A stretch of 64,000 nucleotides of DNA, taken from positions 4,030,001 to 4,094,000 of the forward strand of contig NZ_CP077769.1 of the NCBI RefSeq assembly GCF_020386615.1, in the 5' to 3' direction. The notes below the pieces were generated by a model that was given only the letters and a program-made list of their open reading frames with translations, was not told the DNA's origin and ran no database searches. Origin of the DNA: Chitinophaga pendula. GTDB lineage: Bacteria > Bacteroidota > Bacteroidia > Chitinophagales > Chitinophagaceae. Of the stretch, positions 18,614-27,855 are shown piece after piece. The stretch's first letter is position 1. Each line of letters begins with the position of its first letter. Position numbers and translations under genes: made by a program.

Positions 18614-19471
18614 ATGACCACACAGCAAATCGAATACTTTCTGCAATTATCTGAGGAACTCCATTATTGGCGTACTTCTTATAAAGTGAATATTACGCAG
18701 TCTGCGCTTAGCCGGCAAATAAAGGCTTTGGAAGACGAGTTAGAGATTGAACTTTTCAAGCGCTCCAACCGAAAAGTTGAGTTGACGCCTGCAGGTAAGT
18801 TCCTGCAACAAAAGTGGAAACCAGTGATAGAACAGCTGAACGCTGCTACCCGCTATGCCAGAAAGATCCATGCGGGAGAAGGCGGAAGTATTGTTATTAA
18901 TCACCCCGGGTCTGTGAGCTACGATCTTTTACCGGCACTACTTGGTCGCATATCCTCGCTTTTCCCGGAGATAAAAGTTGAGCTGGTACAGCTGAAACAT
19001 ACACAGGAAATTGAATTGATGAAGGCCTTTCAGGTGGACCTTTGTTATAGCCGGCATCAATACATTGATGAGCTGTTGACGTCAAAATTAGTACGACATG
19101 ATAAACTTGCGCTCGTAGTGCCGGAGGCTCATCCGATAGTTCAGGTAACTGACATCAGCACGGCGACTTTGGAAAATGAACGTTTTATCCTATCTACCTT
19201 AACAGATGGGGAGACTTATCAAATGAAGCTGGGAGAGATCTTTACACAATATGGTATTGTTCCTAATGTCAGTTTTGAATCTGATTTTGGTTCGGTGTTA
19301 TTGAGTCTTGTGCAGCGAGGTCTCGGCATATCTATTATGCCTTTGTCGTATTCATATGCTCAATATCCTGGTGTTCGTTTTGTCACCATGCCTTTTGAAG
19401 TGCCCTTGTATGTGCACTGGCGAAAAGAAGAGGACAATACAGTGATCAGGAATATCCTGCCATTAATATAG
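18614..19471 (+). CDS. LysR-family transcriptional regulator
   Basis: A 285-residue LTTR. The winged HTH is at residues 1-62 (QIEYFLQLSEELHYW, ITQSALSRQIKALEDELEIE, LFKRSNRKVELTPAG). The effector-binding domain is at about 88-285. The sequence after the first helix (HYWRTSYKVNITQSALS) is longer than the usual HFGRAA loop, a variant seen in some LTTRs. Its effector is unknown. A perfect dyad directly upstream suggests autoregulation, and the divergent GNAT/EamA genes are likely targets. Confidence 0.92.
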   Translation: MTTQQIEYFLQLSEELHYWRTSYKVNITQSALSRQIKALEDELEIELFKRSNRKVELTPAGKFLQQKWKPVIEQLNAATRYARKIHAGEGGSIVINHPGSVSYDLLPALLGRISSLFPEIKVELVQLKHTQEIELMKAFQVDLCYSRHQYIDELLTSKLVRHDKLALVVPEAHPIVQVTDISTATLENERFILSTLTDGETYQMKLGEIFTQYGIVPNVSFESDFGSVLLSLVQRGLGISIMPLSYSYAQYPGVRFVTMPFEVPLYVHWRKEEDNTVIRNILPLI

Positions 19472-19513
19472 CTGGTATATTACCTGTAAGGGCTGACATC
19501 ATCCTGTAGCATA

Positions 19514-19550
19514 CAAAAGGCTGTAAATCAGTAATGTTTACAGCCTTTTG
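19514..19550. terminator. Bidirectional intrinsic terminator
   Basis: A perfect 14-base-pair stem (19514-19527 with 19537-19550) and a 9-base loop. The stem starts with A-run CAAAAGG and ends CCTTTTG, giving a U-tract in both directions. It separates the convergent lysR gene and the minus-strand cysteine-rich peptide gene. Confidence 0.85.
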
Positions 19551-19575
19551 CCTGTCCATGAATGTGGGTGGTCTA

Positions 19576-19746
19576 TTACTCAGGGATGATATAAACGCAG
19601 CGATTTCTTGCTACCCAACATATCTGATCGGGTGGACAATCCTTATCGCTTTCACAATAGAGTGCAGGCGCAGCGTTGGCACCACCACCTTTAATTTCAA
19701 TTAAACCGGAACGGGAAATAAGATCAAATTGGTTTTCTTTTTTCAT
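19576..19746 (-). CDS. Cys-rich peptide with GG leader (peptide B)
   Basis: A 56-residue peptide with the same leader plan as the peptide at 16834-17013: LISRS at residues 9-13 and KGGG at 19-22, in exactly the same positions. The mature part has four cysteines (31, 37, 43, 50) with spacing C-x5-C-x5-C-x6-C. It contains SDKDCPPDQIC, a pattern like small disulfide-knotted modules. The upstream A-rich ribosome site and a terminator just after the stop support a real single-gene transcript. Function is unknown; secretion after GG cleavage is inferred from the leader. No exporter or modifying enzyme is adjacent. Confidence 0.72.
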   Translation of the reverse strand: MKKENQFDLISRSGLIEIKGGGANAAPALYCESDKDCPPDQICWVARNRCVYIIPE

Positions 19747-19856
19747 AGCAGGAATTTTAACCTAAGATATTCACAACACCTGCTATAATATCTCAGCATA
19801 CCGATTCGTAAACGCTGTTGATTTGAATATTAATTAATGCCCCTTATTTAAAAGTA

Positions 19857-19891
19857 AACCCTCCGGAATGCAGTTGATTTTCCGGAGGGTT
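19857..19891 (-). terminator. Intrinsic terminator of the phosphatase operon
   Basis: An 11-base-pair GC-rich stem (19857-19867 with 19881-19891) around a 13-base loop. On the minus strand it is followed by TTTACTTTT. It lies 23 bases past the alkaline phosphatase stop. Confidence 0.75.
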
Positions 19892-19913
19892 ACATTTTAA
19901 GCGAAGGCGGTCA

Positions 19914-20972
19914 TTAGAAGTTCAGGGCTTGCATAAATTTCCCGAAGATGGAATTATTATGATAAATGCCCATGAATGCTTCTGCTCCAGGACCATACGC
20001 AAATACCGGCACCATTACACCTGTGTGGTCATCGGTAGAAAATTTACCGGTGATCTTTCCTGTTTTAATATCCCCTTCAGCAATCGTGAGCCCACCTGTT
20101 TCATGGTCAGCAGTAACGATTACCAGTGTTTCGCCATTCTTGTCTGCAAAATCCAATGCAGCTTTGATCGCTTTATCGAAATCGATCACTTCTTCGGTTA
20201 CATATTGCAGGTCATTAGTATGGCCGCCATCGTCGATCTTAGCACCTTCTACTACCAGGAAAAAGCCTTTCTTATTTTGCTGCAGTAGTCGAAGAGCAGC
20301 ATTTGTGGTGCGCATCAGCCGTTCGCCCCTTCCCGCTACGCGTTCTTCCTTTATTATCCCGACCAGTTTGCCCTGTTTCACTTGTGTGACCTCATCCGTT
20401 GTGTATTTCACCTGGTAACCTTTACTGGTGAACTCGGAGAGGAGATTACGTCCATCCATGCGCTGATCAAAATGTTCGCGGCCGGCACCTATTAATACAT
20501 CTATGTTGGCGTTGACGTAGTCGGCAGCTATTTGGGGTTGCATTTCGCGGGTCTTCTGATGGGTAGCAAATGCGGCAGGTGTCGCATCGGTAAGATCAGT
20601 GGTAACGACGATACCCGTTGACAACCCATGCCGCTTTGCGATTTCCAGTATTGTTGGCTGCGGGTTACCGGCACTGTCCACGCCGATAGCACCATTGTAA
20701 GTTTTTTGTCCGATAGCAAACGCTGTAGCGCCTGCCGCAGATTCGGTGATATAGTTATCGACAGCATTAGTCTTGGAAAAACCGATACATCTGAAGCGTT
20801 CCAGACTCAGTGTGCCTTTGTTGGCTGTTAGGCCTGCATAAATCTGTGTAGTACCCATTCCATCTCCTATCATAAATATGATGCTTTTTATTTTAGGCAA
20901 TGGGTGTCTGGATTCCATGCAGGACATGGTGTATGTAGAAAAAATGAGTGTTGTGATAATATATTTTTTCAT
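19914..20972 (-). CDS. Alkaline phosphatase, lipoprotein-type
   Basis: A 352-residue phosphomonoesterase. The N-terminus looks like a lipoprotein signal (lipobox YTMSC, Cys18), so the enzyme is probably membrane-anchored in the periplasm or on the surface. Family motifs: metal site in FMIGDGMG (Asp37), nucleophile Ser79 in TESAAGATAF (the usual D-S pair is E-S here), VEGAKIDDGGHTND, and TADHETGG near the end. It is shorter than E. coli PhoA but normal for this Bacteroidota branch. It is the last gene after SusC/SusD (34 bases after SusD), suggesting it releases phosphate from imported or captured substrates. Confidence 0.9.
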   Translation of the reverse strand: MKKYIITTLIFSTYTMSCMESRHPLPKIKSIIFMIGDGMGTTQIYAGLTANKGTLSLERFRCIGFSKTNAVDNYITESAAGATAFAIGQKTYNGAIGVDSAGNPQPTILEIAKRHGLSTGIVVTTDLTDATPAAFATHQKTREMQPQIAADYVNANIDVLIGAGREHFDQRMDGRNLLSEFTSKGYQVKYTTDEVTQVKQGKLVGIIKEERVAGRGERLMRTTNAALRLLQQNKKGFFLVVEGAKIDDGGHTNDLQYVTEEVIDFDKAIKAALDFADKNGETLVIVTADHETGGLTIAEGDIKTGKITGKFSTDDHTGVMVPVFAYGPGAEAFMGIYHNNSIFGKFMQALNF

Positions 20973-21006
20973 ATCGTCTTTTTAGTCTGATATGTAAAGT
21001 CTGTCT

Positions 21007-22506
21007 TTAAAATCCAGGATTCTGTAGCAATACGCCCTGACTCAGGCTAACCTGCGACTGGGGTATAGGAAATAGTTCATTCACACCCGCCTTAAATGAT
21101 GCCCCTTTCTGGCTGTTATATTTTCTTGCAAATTCGTTGAGCACTTTTGCTGCTCTTTTGGTACGTACCAGGTCAAAAAAGCGAAATACTTCGGTGGCAT
21201 ATTCTACCCTTTGTTCCTGCCAGATAGCCTGGCGGAGTGTTTCTTTGTTTGTGGCTGTTACATCGGGCAGGATCTGTTGGTTGCCTTCCCTTGCGCGTGC
21301 TCTTACCTGGTTTAGCGCCTGGAGTGCTTCCTGTGTATGCCCATTTTCGTTAGCGGCTTCTGCATACCACAACAGAATATGTCCCAAACGGAAAACGATC
21401 TGATCTTTGGCGGAGCTTTTAGGTTGGTCGGGCATTTCATTTTTCAGGATAAGATATTTCGTGCATAGGTATCCTGTAGCACTGGTACCCGTATTGCCGA
21501 TGGTACCGTCAGGCAGTATGTCGCCAGTTTTATATACGGTAGCTTTCTTACGGGGATCACCTGGTTCAAAAGCATCTACCAAGTCCTGGGTGGGGTTATC
21601 ATAGCACCAGCCGTAGGATAGTGGCCCACGGGTTCTGCCGTCTCCATCGCCGGACCCCTCTTCATCATAGAAGCGGGCATCATATTGAAAGTTGATCTCA
21701 AAGATGGGTTCTACGCCATATTCCCCATCGATTGTGAAATTATGATAGTATACAGGGTCCAGGCTATACTGTCGTGAATCCATAATCTTCCTGGTCCATA
21801 TTTCCGTTTCGATAAACTTCGACTGCATGAGATATACGCGGGACAGTAAGGCCTGTGCAGCACCTTTGGTGGCACGGCCATAATCAGATTTTTCCTGATC
21901 GCTTTTGTTAGGCAGTATAGCTTCTGCATCCAGCAGATCCGTTTCTATCTGCCGGTAAATTTCCTCCCTTGTATTCCGGGGAATATTGTAATTGGTCAGC
22001 ATTTCCTGCAGCATCAGTGGCACTCCGCCGAAGATCTGCACCAAGTTGAAATAATAATATGCCCGGAGAAATTTCCCTTCAGCCACGTATATCTTTTTTG
22101 TTCCTTCTTCCATGCCTTTTACGCCAGGTGCTTTTTCAATCACGATATTGGCGGCGTGTATACCCTGGTACAAGGTAGACCAGGCATTTTCGTAGAATGG
22201 GTTAGTTGCGTTGGCAGTAAAAAATTCCACCTGTATCATATCGGGGTTATCACCACCATTGGCCCTGGCATCATCTGAGCAGACATCTCCGAAGACCCAT
22301 CTTACATATCCCGGATAGTTAGTGCGATAATTTGATTGTAGTGCTTTGTAGGCAGCGATTAATCCTTGTCTGGCAGTAGCCGGTGTCGTAAAAAATGTGG
22401 CGGTAGTTTGCCTGCCATGTGGTTCTATTTCCAGTAGTTTATTACAGCCGGCAAAAACGCCAGCGATCAGGAGCAGTATTGTTATGAAAAATCGATTCTT
22501 CATCAT
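21007..22506 (-). CDS. SusD/RagB-family nutrient-binding lipoprotein
   Basis: A 499-residue surface lipoprotein (lipobox VFAGC, Cys21). The N-terminal SusD-like region follows with LLEIEPHGRQTTATFF, and TPR-like helices such as FLRAYYYFNLVQIFGGVPL. The C-terminal RagB/SusD segment contains RLGHILLWYAEAANENGH and VEYATEVFRFFDLVRT. It forms the lid of the SusC transporter just upstream (20-base gap) and sets ligand specificity. The ligand is not readable, but the adjacent phosphatase hints at a phosphorylated compound. Confidence 0.94.
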   Translation of the reverse strand: MMKNRFFITILLLIAGVFAGCNKLLEIEPHGRQTTATFFTTPATARQGLIAAYKALQSNYRTNYPGYVRWVFGDVCSDDARANGGDNPDMIQVEFFTANATNPFYENAWSTLYQGIHAANIVIEKAPGVKGMEEGTKKIYVAEGKFLRAYYYFNLVQIFGGVPLMLQEMLTNYNIPRNTREEIYRQIETDLLDAEAILPNKSDQEKSDYGRATKGAAQALLSRVYLMQSKFIETEIWTRKIMDSRQYSLDPVYYHNFTIDGEYGVEPIFEINFQYDARFYDEEGSGDGDGRTRGPLSYGWCYDNPTQDLVDAFEPGDPRKKATVYKTGDILPDGTIGNTGTSATGYLCTKYLILKNEMPDQPKSSAKDQIVFRLGHILLWYAEAANENGHTQEALQALNQVRARAREGNQQILPDVTATNKETLRQAIWQEQRVEYATEVFRFFDLVRTKRAAKVLNEFARKYNSQKGASFKAGVNELFPIPQSQVSLSQGVLLQNPGF

Positions 22507-22526
22507 GATATCAAATAGTTTCGGTA

Positions 22527-25500
22527 TTAGAAGTTTACATTCAGGCCAAGGGAGAGCGTACGGGGACGGGGGTAGTAAGCGCGGTCGATCCCTACATCCA
22601 GCGGATCACCGTCATTGCCATCGCGCATACCTACTTCGGGATCAAAGCCATCGTATTTCGTGATGGTAAACAGGTTCTCTCCACCTGCATATACTCTGAC
22701 TTTAGCGATTCCCCATCTTTTTAGCAGTGACTGCGGGAATGAATAACCTAGTTGCAGGCTATTGAGGCGGAGGAAACTACCATTCTGGATCCAGCGGTCT
22801 GAAGGGCGCATGTTATTATTCGGGTCCAGCATGGTTATGCGCGGTTCTTTATTTGAGGAGCCTTCTCCGGTCCATACCTGCTCTTTATCCGGAGCGAAGT
22901 AGTTGGAAATACCGGATGAGTTAGTATAGTGTTTCCAACCGGTATATATCTGGTTTCCACCACGGCCGCTGATGGTCAGGTTGAGATCAAAACCTTTGTA
23001 CCAGAAAGTAGCGGAAAGTCCATAAATCCGGGTAGGCCAAGGACTGCCGATATAGGTCTGGTCTTTATCGTCGATGACATAGTCGCCATTCAAGTCTTTA
23101 TAACGGATATCACCAGGAGCGGCGCCAGGTTGTTTTGCTGCGGCGTCTACTTCTTTCTGGTTCTGGAAGATGCCATCTGTCACATAGCCGAAGAAACCGC
23201 CTATAGGATGTCCTGCCATTGTTTTACTTACCCTTACCCCACTGGTGATCTCACCTGCGTAGAAGGCGGCTCCATTGTTTGTCAGACTGGTCACTTCATT
23301 GCGATTGATAGCATAGTTCAAGGAGATATCATAACCGAAAGTATTTTTACGATTGCTGTGGAAACCCAGGGTAAATTCAACACCTTTATTTACCACGTTG
23401 CCACCATTTACATAAGGAGCTTCAGATACGCCTACAGTAGCGAGGATGGGCAGTCTCACCAGGATGCCGGAAGTAGCACGGTGATAATAATCTGCCCCCA
23501 GGGTAATATGATTATCTAATAAGGTTGCATCGATACCCAGATCTGTTTCTCTTGTAGCCTCCCATCTCAGATTCATGTTACCGATGCTGGAAGGCGTTGC
23601 GCCTAATTGTACCTCTTGTCCTTTGCCACTTCCGAAGGGATAGGGTATGTTCACTCTAAGTGTGGAAACGGTAGCGCTGGTAGACAGTGAGCTTTCATTA
23701 CCCAGCGCACCCCAGCCGCCACGTATTTTAAGATCATTAATAAATTTCACATTACGCAGGAAGGGTTCATTGGACAGTCGCCATCCCAGGGAGAAGGAAG
23801 GGAAAGTGCCGAACCGGTTGTTGGCGCCAAATTTGGAAGATCCGTCACGGCGTATATTTACGGTGGCCAGGTAGGTGTTGCGATAGCTGTAGTTTATGCG
23901 GCCGAAATAGGATAACATACCCCATTCATCCCCTCCTCCACCAACGACCATACCGGACGAAGCGAGGTCCAGGTATTGCAGTGAGCGGGTAAGGCTGGCA
24001 TCTGCTGGCAGGTTTCGCCCATAAGCACGGATGTAGGCATCATAGGAATGCTGAGCGGTGATGCCCACTAATCCATCGACCCGGTGCTTACCGAAAGTAC
24101 GGCTATAATTCAATGTATTTTCCCATGACCAGTCAGTTCCGTTGGAGGCTTCCTCTTCTAGGCTGCTAACATCTTCCTTCTGTGAATTACTGACAAAATA
24201 TACCGGGATATAGGAACGGTGTCGGCTATTTCCTACGTTGATATTAAACTGTGATTTGAAATTGAGCCCTGCCAGGAGGTCGGCCTGAGCGTAAAAAGAG
24301 CCCATCAGCATCCAAGCTTTATTCAGGCGTTGAATATTTTCAACAGCGGCAACAGGATTGTAGGTGTTAGCAAAAGGCGATACGCCATAGCTTCCGTCCG
24401 GATTCTTTACGGGCACGGTGGGCGCCATTTGGATAGCGGTACTGATGATACCTCTGGCATCGCTATCATAGTCAGAAATACTATTTCGTGTTGTATAAGT
24501 AAAGTTCAGGTTCTCTCCGAATTTCAGCCAGCGTTTCAGCTGGTGTGTACTGTTCATCGATACGCCAGTCTTAGTATAGTCTGTTCCTATTACGGTACCT
24601 TTCTGTGACAGGTAGCTGGCGCTCATACGATATACAGCACCCTCCTTTCCACCGGAGAAGGCCACTTCATATTTGCTGATGGGTGCTGTTCTGAAGATTG
24701 CGTCCTGCCAGTCAGTGCCTTGTCCATAGCTATCAGGGTTGTTAAATACAGGAGGTAATCCACCAGATGCCAATGCGGTATTGTAGTAGTTGGCGTAGGT
24801 AGCGGCGGTTGTCAGTTTGAGTTTTTTATATACCTGTTGCATACCGGTAAATGTGTGGAAGTCAACCTTCATCGGACCGGCACTTCCTTTTTTGGTAGTT
24901 ACCAGGACTACGCCGTTAGCACCACGGGAGCCATAAATAGCGGCAGCAGATGCACTTTTCAGTATTTCTACGGATTGGATATCTTCGGGATCCAGGTTGT
25001 TAATGTTACCAAAGGGGTTGCCATCTATTACATACAGCGGATCGCTGTTATTGATGGTACCTACTCCGCGGATACGAATCATCATTCCCGTGCCAGGAGC
25101 ACCGGAATTATTAGACACGCTCAGCCCTGCAACCTTTCCTACCAGTGTCTGATCCAGGCTAGCTGCTGTTCTGTTGTTTATCTGGTCACCGGCGACGGAG
25201 CCTACTGCCCCGGTGATATCTTTTTTCTCCTGTGTACCATAACCGATTACCAATACTTCGCCTAAGGCACTGGAGGATTGTTTCATTACAACGGATACTT
25301 CCAGGCTCTTTCCTTCCTCTACCTGTATTTTGGTAATTCGCTGAGGGGCGAACGAGATGAATCTCACCTCGAGTGTATATTCTCCCGGGGGTACTATCAG
25401 GCTAAAAGAGCCATCGCTTTCGCTTACGGTGCTTTTGTTCAGTTCCGTGATCCGGATACTGGCGCCTGGGAGTACATTACCTTTTTCATCTGTTACCTTT

Positions 25501-25892
25501 CCTATTATTTTACCAGGACTAATTTTAGCCGGTTTAACATCTTTTACGATCACAATGGTGTGGTTGATGATCTCATAGCGATAACCGCTATTTTGTAGCA
25601 GGCGCTGCAGGATGTCGCTGAGTGGCACATTATTAAAATTATTTTCAGCGATTGTTTTTTCGCTCAGTGCAGCTTTGTCGAATGCAAAGGCTAGTTTGCT
25701 AGCCATTGATAGCTCCGACATAGCTGCAGCGAGTGTCTTACCCTTCAACCGGATATGTAGCCTGATATGGCCAAGATCCTGGGCCGTACCGGTACGAGCC
25801 TGCAAGCAGAGTGTTCCGGCAAACACCATACTCAAAAGGAATACAGCAACTCTCATAAAATGTTTGATGGACCCCGAAAGGTTTTTTTTCAT
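22527..25892 (-). CDS. SusC/RagA TonB-linked outer-membrane transporter with STN domain
   Basis: An 1121-residue importer. Order of parts: signal peptide 1-38, STN domain about 50-115 (FAFDKAALSEKTIAENNF), carboxypeptidase-regulatory-like domain about 127-205, and the SusC plug with EVLVIGYGTQEKKDITGAVG, VAGLSVSNNSGAPGTGMMIR and SAAAIYGSRGANGVVLVTTK. The barrel closes with the terminus LSLGLNVNF. The STN domain marks it as a signal-transducing receptor that would act on the FecR protein encoded 134 bases upstream. It works with the SusD encoded immediately downstream. Confidence 0.95.
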   Translation of the reverse strand: MKKNLSGSIKHFMRVAVFLLSMVFAGTLCLQARTGTAQDLGHIRLHIRLKGKTLAAAMSELSMASKLAFAFDKAALSEKTIAENNFNNVPLSDILQRLLQNSGYRYEIINHTIVIVKDVKPAKISPGKIIGKVTDEKGNVLPGASIRITELNKSTVSESDGSFSLIVPPGEYTLEVRFISFAPQRITKIQVEEGKSLEVSVVMKQSSSALGEVLVIGYGTQEKKDITGAVGSVAGDQINNRTAASLDQTLVGKVAGLSVSNNSGAPGTGMMIRIRGVGTINNSDPLYVIDGNPFGNINNLDPEDIQSVEILKSASAAAIYGSRGANGVVLVTTKKGSAGPMKVDFHTFTGMQQVYKKLKLTTAATYANYYNTALASGGLPPVFNNPDSYGQGTDWQDAIFRTAPISKYEVAFSGGKEGAVYRMSASYLSQKGTVIGTDYTKTGVSMNSTHQLKRWLKFGENLNFTYTTRNSISDYDSDARGIISTAIQMAPTVPVKNPDGSYGVSPFANTYNPVAAVENIQRLNKAWMLMGSFYAQADLLAGLNFKSQFNINVGNSRHRSYIPVYFVSNSQKEDVSSLEEEASNGTDWSWENTLNYSRTFGKHRVDGLVGITAQHSYDAYIRAYGRNLPADASLTRSLQYLDLASSGMVVGGGGDEWGMLSYFGRINYSYRNTYLATVNIRRDGSSKFGANNRFGTFPSFSLGWRLSNEPFLRNVKFINDLKIRGGWGALGNESSLSTSATVSTLRVNIPYPFGSGKGQEVQLGATPSSIGNMNLRWEATRETDLGIDATLLDNHITLGADYYHRATSGILVRLPILATVGVSEAPYVNGGNVVNKGVEFTLGFHSNRKNTFGYDISLNYAINRNEVTSLTNNGAAFYAGEITSGVRVSKTMAGHPIGGFFGYVTDGIFQNQKEVDAAAKQPGAAPGDIRYKDLNGDYVIDDKDQTYIGSPWPTRIYGLSATFWYKGFDLNLTISGRGGNQIYTGWKHYTNSSGISNYFAPDKEQVWTGEGSSNKEPRITMLDPNNNMRPSDRWIQNGSFLRLNSLQLGYSFPQSLLKRWGIAKVRVYAGGENLFTITKYDGFDPEVGMRDGNDGDPLDVGIDRAYYPRPRTLSLGLNVNF

Positions 25893-26026
25893 AATTTCGA
25901 CTTGTTTAAATGGTGATGAACTATTTAAATACAGCGGTATTCACAGACCTTCCCGGGACTGATACCGCGCTGATCAATGACGGAAGTTGTTTCCAGCAGC
26001 TTCCGTTTTTTATGTTTCAATATGAT

Positions 26027-27001
26027 TTAATAGATATTGATGATCGTTCCGTGAATACGATAATGTGTCTGCGTAATACTGCATATGATATGCATTACGT
26101 CCTCAATTTTATTATTGATGATAATATTCATAGAAAACCGAACTTTTCTAATATCTGTCCGCTTCGTTTGCAGGTGATAGTTAAAATTGTGCTCCAATAC
26201 AGCTCGCAGTTCATCAAATGATACGCCATCCAGGTTAATATTGCCTTGTCTCCAGGCATTGGTAGCACCTGCCTCTTTTGTTTCTGTACTATAGGTATGA
26301 TCTTGTTTGTTATAGGTCAGTTGCTGATCCGGCAGTAAGGTAGTCAGTGTATTTGTTCCGACGATAACCCCTACTTTACCCGATGCGACATTGATACGGA
26401 TGTTGCCCAATTCGGGATATGCTTTAATGTTAAAAGTCGTGCCCAATACTACTGTGGCAATTGTATCCGTATGCACTACGAATGGTTGTTCTGGTAGCGA
26501 CGCGACGTTAAAGAAAGCTTCCCCCTGTAAATATACATCGCGGTATCGGCTCTTGAAACTAGCAGGATAGCGAAGAGTGCTTCCCGCATTCAGCCAGACT
26601 TCGCTCCCATCAGTCAGTGTTACTTTTGACATCTTACCGGCAGGGGTAACGCTGTGGAGCCATGCTAATTCCTGTTGCCTTGCTACCTGTCCGGGCCGAA
26701 AAAAATAGGTAGCACAAGATAGACCTATCAGCACTAATACTGTGGCAGCCATCCGGAAGAAGACCCAGGTTTTCTGTTTTTGTACCGGCCTTGGCAGATC
26801 TGGCATGTCTGTGGTCAGCTGTTTATAGATACGATTACGCAGCCGGGTACGTACCTGTTCTTCTTCTACTTTATCTCTGAATACAGGCGTAGACTTAGCA
26901 TCGAAGGAAACATACCAAGCATCCAACTGTGCCATTTCCTCGGGGGTACAGTTGCCTTTGGCTTCTTTCTGCAGTAATTGTAGTAAGTCGCGTTTGTTCA
27001 C
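26027..27001 (-). CDS. FecR-family anti-sigma factor (SusC-linked)
   Basis: A 324-residue inner-membrane anti-sigma factor beginning at a GTG (26999-27001); an in-frame TAG lies just upstream, so no earlier start exists. The cytoplasmic part carries CTPEEMAQLDAWY. The membrane segment is at about 80-100 (FFRMAATVLVLIGLSCATYF). The FecR domain has SEVWLNAGSTLRYPASF, DVYLQGEAFFNVAS and TIATVVLGTTFNIKAYPE. The DUF4974 C-terminal domain is at about 250-324. It would hold the sigma factor encoded 80 bases upstream until SusC signals substrate. Confidence 0.92.
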   Translation of the reverse strand: MNKRDLLQLLQKEAKGNCTPEEMAQLDAWYVSFDAKSTPVFRDKVEEEQVRTRLRNRIYKQLTTDMPDLPRPVQKQKTWVFFRMAATVLVLIGLSCATYFFRPGQVARQQELAWLHSVTPAGKMSKVTLTDGSEVWLNAGSTLRYPASFKSRYRDVYLQGEAFFNVASLPEQPFVVHTDTIATVVLGTTFNIKAYPELGNIRINVASGKVGVIVGTNTLTTLLPDQQLTYNKQDHTYSTETKEAGATNAWRQGNINLDGVSFDELRAVLEHNFNYHLQTKRTDIRKVRFSMNIIINNKIEDVMHIICSITQTHYRIHGTIINIY

Positions 27002-27081
27002 CTACGGTCTTTATAACATACTCGAACAACCAGACCTAATGTACCGGTCTATTCTCCAGCTTAACATTAAGGTAACATTGG

Positions 27082-27693
27082 TCAGCGCGGGGTTAACAGT
27101 ACCGCGGTGACAGCCAGGATCATACGTGTACCAGCGTCATGAGCTAGATTATACTGATAAAGTGCTTTCCGTATCCTTTTGATGGCTGCGCTGATCTGAT
27201 TGCGTACGGTTTGATGTGAGATATTGAGTTCATGGGCGATTTCCTCATTGGATAGCATTCCTTTTCTGCTCATCAGGAAAACGGTTTGCATACGTTCTGG
27301 CATACCACCGATTTCCTTTTCCAATAGTGTCTCCAGCTCTTTATGCATCAGATAGGTATCGGGATGATTAGTATGACCCGCAGCAGAGAGGGCGGAATAG
27401 CTTTCAAAAGTTTCTTTCAACAGGCTTTTTCTGTAAAAATCGATCACTCTCCCTTTAAGGGCTTTATGTAAATAAGCGCGGATAGACCCTTCTTTTGCTA
27501 TCACGGAAGGGTTTTTAAGCAGCGACAAGAACAGGTCTTGCAGCATGTCTTCGGCATCTGCCGCCATTGGTAGGCGTCGATAGGCTACTTCATATAATTC
27601 TTTCCAGTACAGTTCGTAGATTTCATCAAAATGAGGGCGGCTTTGCTGTCTGTTTGGTTCGCCATTGCCTGTTTTGCTATCTGATCCGAGCAT
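27082..27693 (-). CDS. RNA polymerase ECF sigma-70 factor (SusC-linked)
   Basis: A 203-residue sigma factor from the ATG at 27691-27693 (MLGSDSKTGN). A longer form from 27819 would add 42 residues that do not look like sigma sequence. Region 2 has FDEIYELYWKELYEVAYRR and DAEDMLQDLFLSLL. Region 4 has MPERMQTVFLMSRKGM, NEEIAHELNISHQTVRNQI. A hydrophobic C-terminal stretch follows (MILAVTAVLL). It heads the FecR/SusC/SusD/phosphatase operon and probably drives it. Confidence 0.9.
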   Translation of the reverse strand: MLGSDSKTGNGEPNRQQSRPHFDEIYELYWKELYEVAYRRLPMAADAEDMLQDLFLSLLKNPSVIAKEGSIRAYLHKALKGRVIDFYRKSLLKETFESYSALSAAGHTNHPDTYLMHKELETLLEKEIGGMPERMQTVFLMSRKGMLSNEEIAHELNISHQTVRNQISAAIKRIRKALYQYNLAHDAGTRMILAVTAVLLTPR

Positions 27694-27855
27694 CCTGCTT
27701 GCAGTTAGGTGTTTATAATGCGACGCAAAACTCCGCTTTGAATCACAAAGAAATAGCTGTTCACAATAATTTAATGTAAATAAACACTTCTGTTGGGGAT
27801 AAAATGAAACAATATTCACCCGCTTGCATGCTATTTAAACGTACTCAATGAATTT

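Noticed and set aside
22929..23519. A 196-codon plus-strand ORF
   Set aside because: Antisense to the SusC barrel; no family match and no upstream signals.
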